Assembly: GCA_051870875.1 (NCBI GenBank)
Contig: JBJECG010000059.1
Coordinates: forward strand, 17,222-81,221
Source of the DNA: Aphodosoma sp051870875
Lineage (GTDB): Bacteria; Bacteroidota; Bacteroidia; Bacteroidales; Paludibacteraceae
Reading direction: 5' to 3'
Length of the DNA: 64,000 nt
In this document: positions 18,357 to 26,656 of the stretch, one piece after another
Layout of the letters: each line of letters begins with the position of its first letter
Position numbering within the stretch: the first letter of the stretch is position 1
The notes under the pieces: generated by a model
Told to the model about the DNA's origin: nothing
Seen by the model: the letters and a program-made list of their open reading frames with translations, nothing else
Databases searched by the model: none
Position numbers and translations under genes: made by a program

Positions 18357-20066
18357 TCAATTTGACGCCCTTATGTTTCTGTAATAACGGCAGAATCCTT
18401 CTCCCATTACGAGCCTTACATTGTGACATGAATAGCCGCGCCGCAACAGTTCGGCAGTTATCATTATGATTTGGCTTTCATCATCGCAACCTGGCACTCC
18501 GCCTCCGCCGTCGAAATCCGATCCGATGCCCACATGATCCGCTCCGGCTATGCTGACAAGATGTCCGATATGATCGCAGACAGTGCTGATATCGGCATTT
18601 CCGTCCGATTGCAGGAAATAGTTGTACAGACACACATGTATCCTGCCGCCCGACTGAGCCAGCAGACGGACGGTGTCATCGGTCATGTTTCGCGGATGCC
18701 GGCACAATGCGCCGGCCGACGTATGAGTGGCTATAACGGGCTGACAGCTGTATTCTATAGCCTGGCAGACTGTTGATTCAGAAGCGTGCGACACATCGAC
18801 CATCATTCCGAGACGATTCATTTCACGGATGACCTCTCTTCCGAAATCCGACAGACCGCCATTGGTGCCGGTACCTCGTGCGGAATCGCATATGTCATTG
18901 TCTCCATTGTGGCAGAGTGTGATATACCTTACACCCATATTGTAGAACCTTTCCACATTGGCAATATCACCTGCCAGGGCAAATCCGTTTTCAAGTCCGA
19001 AATATACCTTGGTGCGATCATCCCCGAACGTTTTTTGCATATCATCGCCACCAAGTACCGCCAAGTCGGGATTGGCAACTACCTCGTTGCGCAACCGTTG
19101 CAGTGTATCCACGGCAATATGGTGTGCCTCAACAGCTTTTGCATAGTAGTCACCGTCAGTAGGAGCGGCTGTCTGTGGCAGATATGCCACCATGAAAAGT
19201 GCGCCTATACCGCCGTCAACCGTCTTGCGGAAATCAACCTTTATCCTGTCGGCAGGCTGTCGGGAACCCAGATCGGTGTCGGGAGTCCATACCATAGGAG
19301 TATCGGTATGGGTATCGGTCACACAAACAGTACGGTGTATGTTGCGTGCAGTGCTGTATATTTCGGCTTCCTGTTTGAGCCAGTCAAACAGAGCCTGCTG
19401 TTCAGGATGGTGGCGGCGGAGATTCTCGGGATGCCACTGCACGCCTGCCATGGGATAACGAGGATGTTCCATAGCCTCGACAATACCGTCAGGAGCTGTG
19501 GCCGAAACCATCCAACCGGGTGCCACATTGCGTACCGCCTGGTGGTGGAATGTGTTGACTTCCACCGCAGCCTTCCCCATAATCCGGCGAAGCAACGTGC
19601 CGTCCGTGAGGTTCACGGTATGGGTAGTCTGTTCACGTCCGGCAGTCTGGGAATGTTCCAACAGGTGTCCGCCTGGCAACTGCGTATAGATATCCTGATA
19701 GATATCCCCTCCGAAAAATACGTTCATGGCCTGCATTCCGCGGCAGATGCCGAGCACAGGCAGACAAAGTTCGTAGGCTATGCGCACCAGCGTCAGGTCG
19801 TACACGTCGCGCAGTTCATCAGGCGTATTGCTCTCTGGCATCAGTTCCTCGCCCCAGTGGCTCGGATGTATGTCTCCGCCGCCTATCATCAGCAGTCCGT
19901 CCACACGTTGAAGCGTATGCCGCAAAGTGTCTTCGTTGTCCGTTACCGGTATGACGACAGGAGTAACACCCATATCAGCTATGCAGCCGACATACGCCTC
20001 CGCCACACGGTGTGCACCATCGGCAAGACCGGCCGATACGCCTATTGTAAGTATCCGTTCCATCAT
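18357..20066 (-). CDS. Fused class-I amidotransferase (C26) and M19 membrane-dipeptidase-type enzyme
   Basis: A 569-residue two-domain protein. Residues 1-235 form a gamma-glutamyl hydrolase/PuuD-type peptidase C26 domain with C108 (LGICRGMQ), H212 and E214 (GVQWHPE). Residues 246-565 form an M19 dipeptidase with zinc ligands H253/D255 (DTHTDTP), E359 (GLENG), H427 (DVSHAS) and H448 (ATHTSA), and the GSDFDG motif. The two domains could act in sequence, splitting gamma-glutamyl bonds and then dipeptides, for example from peptidoglycan fragments or glutathione-like compounds; that pathway is inference. There is no signal peptide, so it is probably cytoplasmic. It follows the ABC permease gene with a 7-base gap. 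Confidence 0.88.
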   Translation of the reverse strand: MMERILTIGVSAGLADGAHRVAEAYVGCIADMGVTPVVIPVTDNEDTLRHTLQRVDGLLMIGGGDIHPSHWGEELMPESNTPDELRDVYDLTLVRIAYELCLPVLGICRGMQAMNVFFGGDIYQDIYTQLPGGHLLEHSQTAGREQTTHTVNLTDGTLLRRIMGKAAVEVNTFHHQAVRNVAPGWMVSATAPDGIVEAMEHPRYPMAGVQWHPENLRRHHPEQQALFDWLKQEAEIYSTARNIHRTVCVTDTHTDTPMVWTPDTDLGSRQPADRIKVDFRKTVDGGIGALFMVAYLPQTAAPTDGDYYAKAVEAHHIAVDTLQRLRNEVVANPDLAVLGGDDMQKTFGDDRTKVYFGLENGFALAGDIANVERFYNMGVRYITLCHNGDNDICDSARGTGTNGGLSDFGREVIREMNRLGMMVDVSHASESTVCQAIEYSCQPVIATHTSAGALCRHPRNMTDDTVRLLAQSGGRIHVCLYNYFLQSDGNADISTVCDHIGHLVSIAGADHVGIGSDFDGGGGVPGCDDESQIIMITAELLRRGYSCHNVRLVMGEGFCRYYRNIRASN

Positions 20067-20073
20067 ACAACCA

Positions 20074-21378
20074 TCAGTATCTTATCCACTTTATCAGTTC
20101 TCCCCACGACGGCTTCTTGCCGTACATCAGGATGCCGACACGGTATATCTTGGCCGACAGCCAGATGGATCCTGCCACGGTCACCGCCAGAAGCCCGAGC
20201 GATACGGCGATCTGCCATACCGGCACATCAAACGGTATACGTACCATCATGACTATGGGCGAAGTAAAAGGTATGAGCGAACACCAGAATGCAAGCGGGC
20301 CGTCGGGATTTCCGGCACTGTAAATCCCCGCATAAAGGGCAAAAAGCACTATGATGGTAATCGGCATCATGAACTGCGATGTGTCGTTTGCATTGTTGAC
20401 AGCCGCCCCTATTGCGGCAAAAAGAGAAGCATACAGCAGGTAACCGCCTATAAAATAGACTATAAACATGACTGCAATATAAGTCCAGTTGATTGACGAC
20501 ACAGCAGCCAGCATGCTGCCGGCCATAGCCTGTCTTTCGGATAGCGGCACCGTCCCGGCTGCCGCCGTATCCTGCATACTGCCCATATCAATGCCCACGA
20601 CTCCCGAAAAGACAGCCACCAATGCACCGGTCATCACTATCCACAGCACCACCTGGGTAAGACAGGTAAGAGCCACAGCTATGATTTTGCCCCACATCAG
20701 CTGCCACGGCTTTACCGAACACACCATCACCTCTACTATCCGGTTGGCCTTTTCGTCAACTACGGCCGACATCACCTGAGACCCGCTGACGAATATGAAC
20801 ATGTATATGACAAACGTTGCAATCATGCCTATTATCATGGCAATGTCGGCATCCGACGAGTTTTCGTGCCCATCATCGTCCCACTTGTATGTCGACACCG
20901 ATATGCTCGTTTGCGCATCGGCTATCATCTGCTCGATACCGGGTATATTGTAGGCTTCAAGTTTGGTATGCTCCACGTAGTCCGAAAGTTCGCGCTCCAC
21001 ATAACGGCGCACCTCATTCGGCACCTGCTTGGCACTGTATATCGACACGGCATTTCCGTTCCTCGCCAAGTCATCGTTTATTGTCAGCAACATCACAGAA
21101 TTGCGGCGGTAGTCTTCGGTATCGACGGCATCCGCATCCTCCACCACATCGAACCGGCATACATCGGTTTCCAGCGACCTGAAAAAACCGCCGTACAAAC
21201 CAGTCCTGTCCACCACAGCCAGCACACGTTCCTCATCGTCATCAAAAGAGGCCAGCCACAACGGCACAAAAATCACCGCCGCGAGCAGCACCGGCATCAG
21301 AAACGTAAGCAGTATAAATGATTTTTTCGCGACCCTGTTCTTGTATTCCTGTGATATTATTATCGATATCTTGTTCAT
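20074..21378 (-). CDS. ABC-2-type transporter permease (NatB-like)
   Basis: A 434-residue permease: an N-terminal membrane anchor (about residues 20-45), a large extracytoplasmic domain (about 50-180), then five or six membrane spans to the C-terminus, including a gate-loop region SGSQVMSAVVDEKANRIVEVMVCSV typical of NatB/CcmB-type ABC-2 exporters. Such permeases need an ATP-binding partner, usually the adjacent upstream gene, but none is found here; the upstream side is a 385-base gap and the downstream neighbour is the fused peptidase. Substrate is unknown. A TACATTTG box at 21447-21454 probably drives it. Confidence 0.85.
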   Translation of the reverse strand: MNKISIIISQEYKNRVAKKSFILLTFLMPVLLAAVIFVPLWLASFDDDEERVLAVVDRTGLYGGFFRSLETDVCRFDVVEDADAVDTEDYRRNSVMLLTINDDLARNGNAVSIYSAKQVPNEVRRYVERELSDYVEHTKLEAYNIPGIEQMIADAQTSISVSTYKWDDDGHENSSDADIAMIIGMIATFVIYMFIFVSGSQVMSAVVDEKANRIVEVMVCSVKPWQLMWGKIIAVALTCLTQVVLWIVMTGALVAVFSGVVGIDMGSMQDTAAAGTVPLSERQAMAGSMLAAVSSINWTYIAVMFIVYFIGGYLLYASLFAAIGAAVNNANDTSQFMMPITIIVLFALYAGIYSAGNPDGPLAFWCSLIPFTSPIVMMVRIPFDVPVWQIAVSLGLLAVTVAGSIWLSAKIYRVGILMYGKKPSWGELIKWIRY

Positions 21379-21446
21379 AATACGTATGTTATGGTCTTAA
21401 ACAGCAATTCCGTACGATATGCCGACACAAACGGTCTATTACCTTG

Positions 21447-21454
21447 CAAATGTA
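21447..21454 (-). promoter_or_regulatory. -7 box for the ABC permease operon
   Basis: On the minus strand this reads TACATTTG, fitting TAnnTTTG. It lies about 70 bases before the permease start. A convincing TTTG -33 partner was not seen. Confidence 0.5.
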
Positions 21455-21668
21455 CAAAAATAGTTCGTAATAATTGCATATTTGCGCTTAAACCGCCCGC
21501 CATCCCCGATTTGAGTCCAACCGGTATCACCAGAACTCACATTGGTATAATTGCCGGCCACGCCTATACGTCCCCGGTCTTTCGCTTTATTCTGACGCTT
21601 TGCACACGACAAATTCAGTTAATTCCCGACCGTTTCCATCCGTTCAATATTAAATTTTCACAATTCAT

Positions 21669-21699
21669 TTTGTATTCCAAGAAAAAACATCTACCTTTG
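21669..21699 (+). promoter_or_regulatory. Full Bacteroidota-type promoter for the secreted protein
   Basis: TTTG at 21669-21672, a spacer of 19 bases, then TACCTTTG at 21692-21699. Both elements and spacing fit the Bacteroidota primary-sigma consensus, and the leader to the ATG at 21764 is about 58 bases. Confidence 0.8.
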
Positions 21700-21763
21700 C
21701 GGTGTTACAGTGCAGTTGGACTGTACTATATTAAGTATTAACCAATTATCATTTTTTGTTATC

Positions 21764-23137
21764 ATGAAAAAGATTACTTTATTCTTGTCATTGTGCCTCG
21801 CTTCTGTCTTTGCCATGGCAGAAGGCGTTTACGTGACACCGAAAGTAGATGGCAGCTCAGTTTTCCCTGAAGGCATTTCGGCCAACAAAAAATACGTTGT
21901 AGGCCAAAGCGGAGAGGGTATCCTCTGGATGTGGGAACTCGAAACAGGCAGATTCTACAATATCGCCGAATCCGGCAACACCGATGTCGAGATCATCGAA
22001 CCGGATAACAACAGTGCCTCAGCCGTTGCCGACAATGGTGTTGTGGCCGGTTCCATCAACGGTGTACCTGCCTATTACCGCAATGGCAAATGGAACTCTC
22101 TCATGGCTGAAGCCGAACAGGGAAATGCGTTTGCCATTACACCCGATGCTTCTATAATTGCAGGTGCAACTTGGGACCTTAACTTGACAACAATCCCTCT
22201 CGTATGGTATTACGATGCAGAGAATGACACTTACGGACTTCCCGACACATTGAAATTCGAGTATCCGGGATTTGTATTTGACGGAGCAGAAGTCACCGAC
22301 ATATCTGCAGACGGCAAGATTATCGCAGGTTTTGTCATAGACAATGCATCCGGACATTGGTTGGGTTGCCTTTGGAAATACAACGATGAGACCAAAGACT
22401 ATGATTTCGATTTCTATTCAAAGCGCGTTGCAGACGCTTCGGAAGGTGTCTTTTTCGAATTCGCTTCAGACCGTGTCCGTATTTCCGACAATGGAGAATG
22501 GCTCGTAGGTGAAAGAACCGAAACCAACGAATATTGGGAGGGAGGGGTTCCTGCCCGTTACAACATCAAGGACGATACGTATGAAATATTGATGGATGTA
22601 GCTGCTCCGGAAGGTAACACAGTTTGTACCGACATAGCCGACGATGGTACGGTTGTATGTTTCCACGAAGATGAAGGTGCAATGATAGAGCGTCGCGGCT
22701 ACATCGTTCCTGCCGGCAAAGACAGACGCCAAACCGCTGCCGAATATTACGCTGAAAAAGGTGTTGAGATGCCCGACGGATTTGCCGACAATATGAATGC
22801 CGTATTCGCTATATCATCAGATGCCCGTCTCTTCGTCGGCATATTTATGGATGCCGAGAACAGCATTATGCCATACGCAGTGGATTTGGACGGCAACGTT
22901 ACTTCAGCCCTCAACAAAATAGAAGCGGATGACAACTTCTGCTCTATGGACGGCAATGAACTCCGCCTGAATGACGAAGTTTCTGACTTGCGCATCATCA
23001 CTGTCAGCGCACAGACAGTTTACAGCCAGGCTGCTCCTGCCTCTGTCATCAACCTCGACAACCTCAACGCCGGCGTATATGTCGTAGTGGCAAACAAAGA
23101 CGGCAAACTCGTCTCTTCAAAAATAGCTGTTTATTAA
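21764..23137 (+). CDS. Secreted repeat protein with type IX secretion-like C-terminal domain
   Basis: A 457-residue exported protein. The start at 21764 gives the signal peptide MKKITLFLSLCLASVFAMA. The mature protein contains repeated strands of the form ISADGKIIAGFV, ITPDASIIAGAT, ISSDARLFVGIF and ISDNGEWLVGER, the 'HAF'-like repeat pattern of extracellular beta-propeller-like proteins. The last 60-odd residues (AQTVYSQAAPASVINL...GVYVVVANKDGKLVSSKI) resemble the type A sorting domain used by the type IX secretion system, so export to the cell surface or beyond is likely. Ligand or function is unknown. It has its own promoter and a strong terminator and stands as a single-gene unit. Confidence 0.7.
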   Translation: MKKITLFLSLCLASVFAMAEGVYVTPKVDGSSVFPEGISANKKYVVGQSGEGILWMWELETGRFYNIAESGNTDVEIIEPDNNSASAVADNGVVAGSINGVPAYYRNGKWNSLMAEAEQGNAFAITPDASIIAGATWDLNLTTIPLVWYYDAENDTYGLPDTLKFEYPGFVFDGAEVTDISADGKIIAGFVIDNASGHWLGCLWKYNDETKDYDFDFYSKRVADASEGVFFEFASDRVRISDNGEWLVGERTETNEYWEGGVPARYNIKDDTYEILMDVAAPEGNTVCTDIADDGTVVCFHEDEGAMIERRGYIVPAGKDRRQTAAEYYAEKGVEMPDGFADNMNAVFAISSDARLFVGIFMDAENSIMPYAVDLDGNVTSALNKIEADDNFCSMDGNELRLNDEVSDLRIITVSAQTVYSQAAPASVINLDNLNAGVYVVVANKDGKLVSSKIAVY

Positions 23138-23164
23138 TCTGCAGTCCGCTGTATATTTATAGGC

Positions 23165-23212
23165 AAACCGAAATAGCCTTTGACCGGAATCGGTCAAAGG
23201 CTATTTCGGTTT
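23165..23212. terminator. Perfect 22-bp hairpin, bidirectional terminator
   Basis: Arms at 23165-23186 and 23191-23212 are perfectly complementary over 22 bp around a GAAT loop, with AAA and TTT at the outer ends. It lies between the convergent secreted-protein gene and the SLOG-fold gene and can serve both strands. Confidence 0.85.
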
Positions 23213-23273
23213 ATAGCGCAAATATTATGTGAGTTTCGTATCCTCTGAATATAAGGAAATGATTGAGACGGCC

Positions 23274-23780
23274 TTACAGATTGTAAGGCCGGGTGAGGAA
23301 GCGGACATTCTGTCTGCCTGCAATGCTGCGGGCTATCTCGCCGCCTGGAGTGCAGTAGCCCACCACTATATGCTGTGCCATGCCGAGCATCAGCGCATTG
23401 CGGTCCACGGCAGTCCGCCGCGTCATCAGATTGACATCATGTCCGCAATGAGTGCCGACAAGCAGACGCCCACCGGCAATAGCCCGCTCAAACGGTGCCG
23501 GCAGCACAGCAGGTATAGACTCCGCCATGAGAAGGACGGTAGGTATGCGGAGCATGAGAAACAGGGAAAACGCCATCTGCTCCATATCCGATTCGTTGCC
23601 GCAGATTATACAGTCGCGCCGTGCATCGAGCTGCATTGCCCAACGGCGGATGAATTCCGACAGATTGCGCGGAGTACGCTGCGAACAGACAAATGCCGTC
23701 TTCTCACGTTCCAGCAACGACATCTCGCCGAGCCATGTCATGCCGGATGCCTGAACTGTCATTTTATGAATATCATCCAT
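23274..23780 (-). CDS. DprA/SLOG-like Rossmann protein of unknown function
   Basis: A 168-residue cytoplasmic protein. A VCSQRTPRNL turn early on, a central IICGNESDMEQMAFS segment and a later AQHIVVGYCTPGG stretch give the strand-turn layout of SLOG-fold proteins related to DNA-processing protein DprA, but it is much shorter than DprA (usually over 280 residues) and lacks a GSRxxS motif. Small proteins of this kind occur widely in Bacteroidales with no settled role. The gene lies 30 bases downstream of the GNAT acetyltransferase on the same strand and they are probably co-transcribed. Confidence 0.5.
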   Translation of the reverse strand: MDDIHKMTVQASGMTWLGEMSLLEREKTAFVCSQRTPRNLSEFIRRWAMQLDARRDCIICGNESDMEQMAFSLFLMLRIPTVLLMAESIPAVLPAPFERAIAGGRLLVGTHCGHDVNLMTRRTAVDRNALMLGMAQHIVVGYCTPGGEIARSIAGRQNVRFLTRPYNL

Positions 23781-23810
23781 CTTTCAGATACCCGAGACTG
23801 TGCCGTATAC

Positions 23811-24380
23811 TTATTTTACACCGTACACTTCACGGTGTATGGTGTCTCTCACCATTTCAAACTCGTCCGGCAGCAGTCTGCCTCCATATTCCATCAGCAT
23901 AAGAGGCAGGGTGGCTGGTTCGCCGGCCTTATAGCTCGGCTGTATATACGGCAAAGAACATTCTCTGAAACCAAGACGACGGTAAAAACGCAGACGGGCC
24001 TCCCGCTGTTGTTTTTGTGCTGTAGTAATGCCATTTTCATCCGGCAGTTCCACTTCCAGAATGACCGGCAACCCAAGCTTCCCCGTCAGGGCACTTACGA
24101 TTCCGGAACCGATATTGCAGCCCCGTAACTGATGGTCTACGGCAAGGTGTTCGACATATACAAATCTGCCGAACGTCCATGTGGTCACCATGCCGGCCAC
24201 TGCCCCGTCCACCTCAGCCACCATAAACGTGTATCGCGGCTCACCGGCAAGCAATCTGACAATATTGTCCACAGTCCGGCGTTCTTCCTCCGGAAATGCC
24301 TCAAAATATATCTCCATAGCGGCTTCCCACGCCGCAACGTCTGTCCTGACATTTTCCAATGTCATGCTTGCCAAATACAT
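23811..24380 (-). CDS. GNAT-family N-acetyltransferase
   Basis: A 189-residue protein of the acetyl-CoA-dependent GNAT fold. The core strand VYVEHLAVDHQLRGCNIGS leads into the CoA pyrophosphate-binding turn (R/Q-x-x-G-x-G type, here QLRGCNIGSG), and ARLRFYRRLGFRE is the usual end of the fold. Length and lack of a second domain fit a stand-alone enzyme. The acceptor substrate cannot be told. It precedes the SLOG-fold gene on one transcript. Confidence 0.85.
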   Translation of the reverse strand: MYLASMTLENVRTDVAAWEAAMEIYFEAFPEEERRTVDNIVRLLAGEPRYTFMVAEVDGAVAGMVTTWTFGRFVYVEHLAVDHQLRGCNIGSGIVSALTGKLGLPVILEVELPDENGITTAQKQQREARLRFYRRLGFRECSLPYIQPSYKAGEPATLPLMLMEYGGRLLPDEFEMVRDTIHREVYGVK

Positions 24381-24422
24381 TTCTGCAATCGCTTCTTTTT
24401 ATGAAAAATCAGAATACGGAAA

Positions 24423-24470
24423 AACCGGCATCCTGCGATATACCTGCAACGGTACGCGGGGATGCCGGTT
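24423..24470 (-). terminator. Hairpin terminator after tRNA-Arg
   Basis: Inverted arms AACCGGCATCC (24423-24433) and GGATGCCGGTT (24460-24470), read on the minus strand, are followed by TTTTCC. It lies about 10 bases past the tRNA 3' end and probably ends its transcript. Confidence 0.6.
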
Positions 24471-24479
24471 ATGCAAGTA

Positions 24480-24554
24480 TGGTACTCCCGCCGAGAATCG
24501 AACTCGGATCTAAGGTTTAGGAAACCTCTATTCTATCCGTTGAACTACGGGAGC
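24480..24554 (-). tRNA. tRNA-Arg (anticodon CCT)
   Basis: On the minus strand a complete cloverleaf folds: acceptor GCTCCCG/CGGGAGT (first pair G-T), D-stem GTTC/GAAT, anticodon stem GAGGT/ACCTT around the loop TTCCTAA (anticodon CCT, reading AGG), T-stem CCGAG/CTCGG with loop TTCGATT. The CCA end is encoded. It sits between yidC and the GNAT gene. Confidence 0.93.
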
Positions 24555-24648
24555 TTGGGCGGTTTCAACAAGTGAGGGGGACAAGCCGTAATACCTTTGC
24601 CGAAACCGGTTGTACGACAGGCATCGCCATGCCGGCCGCATATCATTG

Positions 24649-26577
24649 TCAGTGGCGGCCTTTGCTGTTGCTGCGCCGTTGCTGTTCAGCCTGTTGTCTG
24701 ATGGCCTGCTGCTGTGCGCGCTGTGCGGCTTCAAGCCGTTCCATGAATTTCGACTTCTTCTGTGGTTTTGCCTGCTTTGAATTGAGTTTTGCAAGCAGTT
24801 TGTCTTCATTGACAAAAAGACGGAAGAGATATGTCTGGCCGATAGTGATGAGAAGCGAAACGAAATAGTAGTATGACAGACCTGAAGCGTAGTTGTTGAA
24901 CATGAACATGAACATGACCGGCATCAGATACATCATCCATTTCATCATGCCTGCCCCCGGCTGGTCGGAATTGCCGGTCGATGACATATTGATTTTTGTG
25001 TAGATGATGTTGGTAATGGCCATCAACAGACAGAAGAGCGACACGTGGTTTCCGAAATACGGAGTAATGAGAGGTATGTATGTGTCCCATGATATTATGG
25101 CATCATACGAGGAAAGGTCATCGGCCCACAGAAAACCCTGGCCGCGAAGTTCGAACGCTGTAGGGAAAAAGCTGAACATGGCAAACAGTACCGGCATCTG
25201 GAAAAGCATCGGCAGACATCCGCTCATCGGACTTACCCCCACACGCTGATAGAGAGCCATCGTGGCCTGCTGGCGTTCCATGGCTTTTTCGGCCGGAATG
25301 CGGGCGTTGATTTCGTCTATTTGCGGTTTCAACACACGCATCTTGGCTGTTGACATGTATGACTTGAAGGTAAAAGGCAGTATGACTATCTTGATCACTA
25401 TGGTCATCAGCAATATGATGATGCCGTAGTTTGTGATATACCGGCCGAAAAAGTTGAACATCGGTATGATGGCTCCGGTGGTTATCCAACGGAATATCTT
25501 CCAACCCATCGGTATGATATGCTGTAAGTACATGCGGTCATCTCGATCCACGCCCAAGTCGTATGATTTCAGCACTTTGTACTGGTTAGGGCCGTAATAT
25601 GCATGCAGTGTGGTAGGGTGCGCACCGGAAGGGTCGAAATATACCGAAGCCTCCATACTGTGACGTTTGATGTAATCGGATGTGGCGGGCATGGTTTCGG
25701 TTTTGACGGAGGTGGCGGAGAAAGCATCATCGGCTATCATGATGGTGCTGAAGAAGTGATCCTTGAATGCAACCCAACGTACACGTCCGGCCAGATCTTC
25801 TTGGTCATTGCCCGATTCAGAGAGGTGATCCATATCATCTGACACGAATTTGTAGTTGAGCGTTGCATAACGGCTTTCAAACTTACGGCCTTTTTCGTTC
25901 TGGCGGACAAGAGTGCTCCATTGCATGTCAAGGGCACCGGTGTTGGCCGACAGCACGTGACCCATGTTGTGTGCCACGATGTCCATACGGATCATGAAAT
26001 CGTCATCAGGTATGGTGTACATGAAATCGAGCCATGTGGCAGAATCAATTGTCATGCGCATACGCACCGTCTGGGCAGAATCGGCGACGGTGACTGTAGG
26101 TTCGAAATAGAGATCTGAAGTATTGAGTATCCGGTTGTCTCGGGTGAAGAGAGTGAAACCGAGAGCAGCTTCATCGGTATCGAACAGGTACATGGGCAAC
26201 GAGTCGTAACGTGTGTATCCTTTGACTTCTGCAGCCGATACCCGCCCGCCCTTATTGCTGAATGTAAGGCGTATCCGACTGTTCTCCACTACAGTTTTTC
26301 CGTCAGTGCCGATAGTGGCCGGAGCAAATGCACCGTATATTCTTGTCAGTGAAGCAGTGTCAGCAGCCACAGTGCCGACAGCAGCCAAAGAGTCGCGGAG
26401 AGTCTGCTGCCGCTCCATTTCGCGCTCACGGAGCATGTTGGCTTCGTTGACGGCGGCTATGGAATCCTGTATCTGTCTGCGGCGTGCCAGCTCCTCCTTG
26501 CTTGGCTGGTTAAGCCAGCTGAAACCGGCTATTACGGCCAGTATCAGTACCAGTCCTATGATTGTGTTCTTGTCCAT
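24649..26577 (-). CDS. yidC: Membrane protein insertase YidC
   Basis: A 642-residue inner-membrane insertase. An N-terminal membrane segment (IIGLVLILAVIAGFSWLN) leads to the large periplasmic beta domain (about residues 60-360). The conserved five-span core follows from about 370, with YGIIILLMTIVIKIVILPFTFKSYMSTAKM and later spans LFQMPVLFAMFSFFP and MKWMMYLMPVMFMFMF. The C-terminal tail is basic and Gln/Arg-rich, as in many ribosome-binding YidCs. pyrG lies upstream with a 79-base gap. Confidence 0.96.
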   Translation of the reverse strand: MDKNTIIGLVLILAVIAGFSWLNQPSKEELARRRQIQDSIAAVNEANMLREREMERQQTLRDSLAAVGTVAADTASLTRIYGAFAPATIGTDGKTVVENSRIRLTFSNKGGRVSAAEVKGYTRYDSLPMYLFDTDEAALGFTLFTRDNRILNTSDLYFEPTVTVADSAQTVRMRMTIDSATWLDFMYTIPDDDFMIRMDIVAHNMGHVLSANTGALDMQWSTLVRQNEKGRKFESRYATLNYKFVSDDMDHLSESGNDQEDLAGRVRWVAFKDHFFSTIMIADDAFSATSVKTETMPATSDYIKRHSMEASVYFDPSGAHPTTLHAYYGPNQYKVLKSYDLGVDRDDRMYLQHIIPMGWKIFRWITTGAIIPMFNFFGRYITNYGIIILLMTIVIKIVILPFTFKSYMSTAKMRVLKPQIDEINARIPAEKAMERQQATMALYQRVGVSPMSGCLPMLFQMPVLFAMFSFFPTAFELRGQGFLWADDLSSYDAIISWDTYIPLITPYFGNHVSLFCLLMAITNIIYTKINMSSTGNSDQPGAGMMKWMMYLMPVMFMFMFNNYASGLSYYYFVSLLITIGQTYLFRLFVNEDKLLAKLNSKQAKPQKKSKFMERLEAAQRAQQQAIRQQAEQQRRSNSKGRH

Positions 26578-26656
26578 TCGTCAGTAAATGCCACACGGAG
26601 GTATGATGTGTCCGGTGGGGTATGTAAGTGGTTTGAATATCCGTATATAATTTCAA

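Larger units (their letters stand above)
21379..21763. other. Divergent intergenic region with two promoters
   Basis: This 385-base gap separates the ABC permease (minus) from the secreted protein (plus). An open frame at 21391-21741 shows no family features and I regard it as non-coding. The region carries one TAnnTTTG box on each strand, described separately. Confidence 0.5.

Noticed and set aside
18786..20252. A 488-residue plus-strand open frame
   Set aside because: Antisense of the fused C26/M19 gene, which has full catalytic sets.
21391..21741. Small open frame in the permease/secreted-protein gap
   Set aside because: Crosses a full promoter, no domain and unlikely composition.
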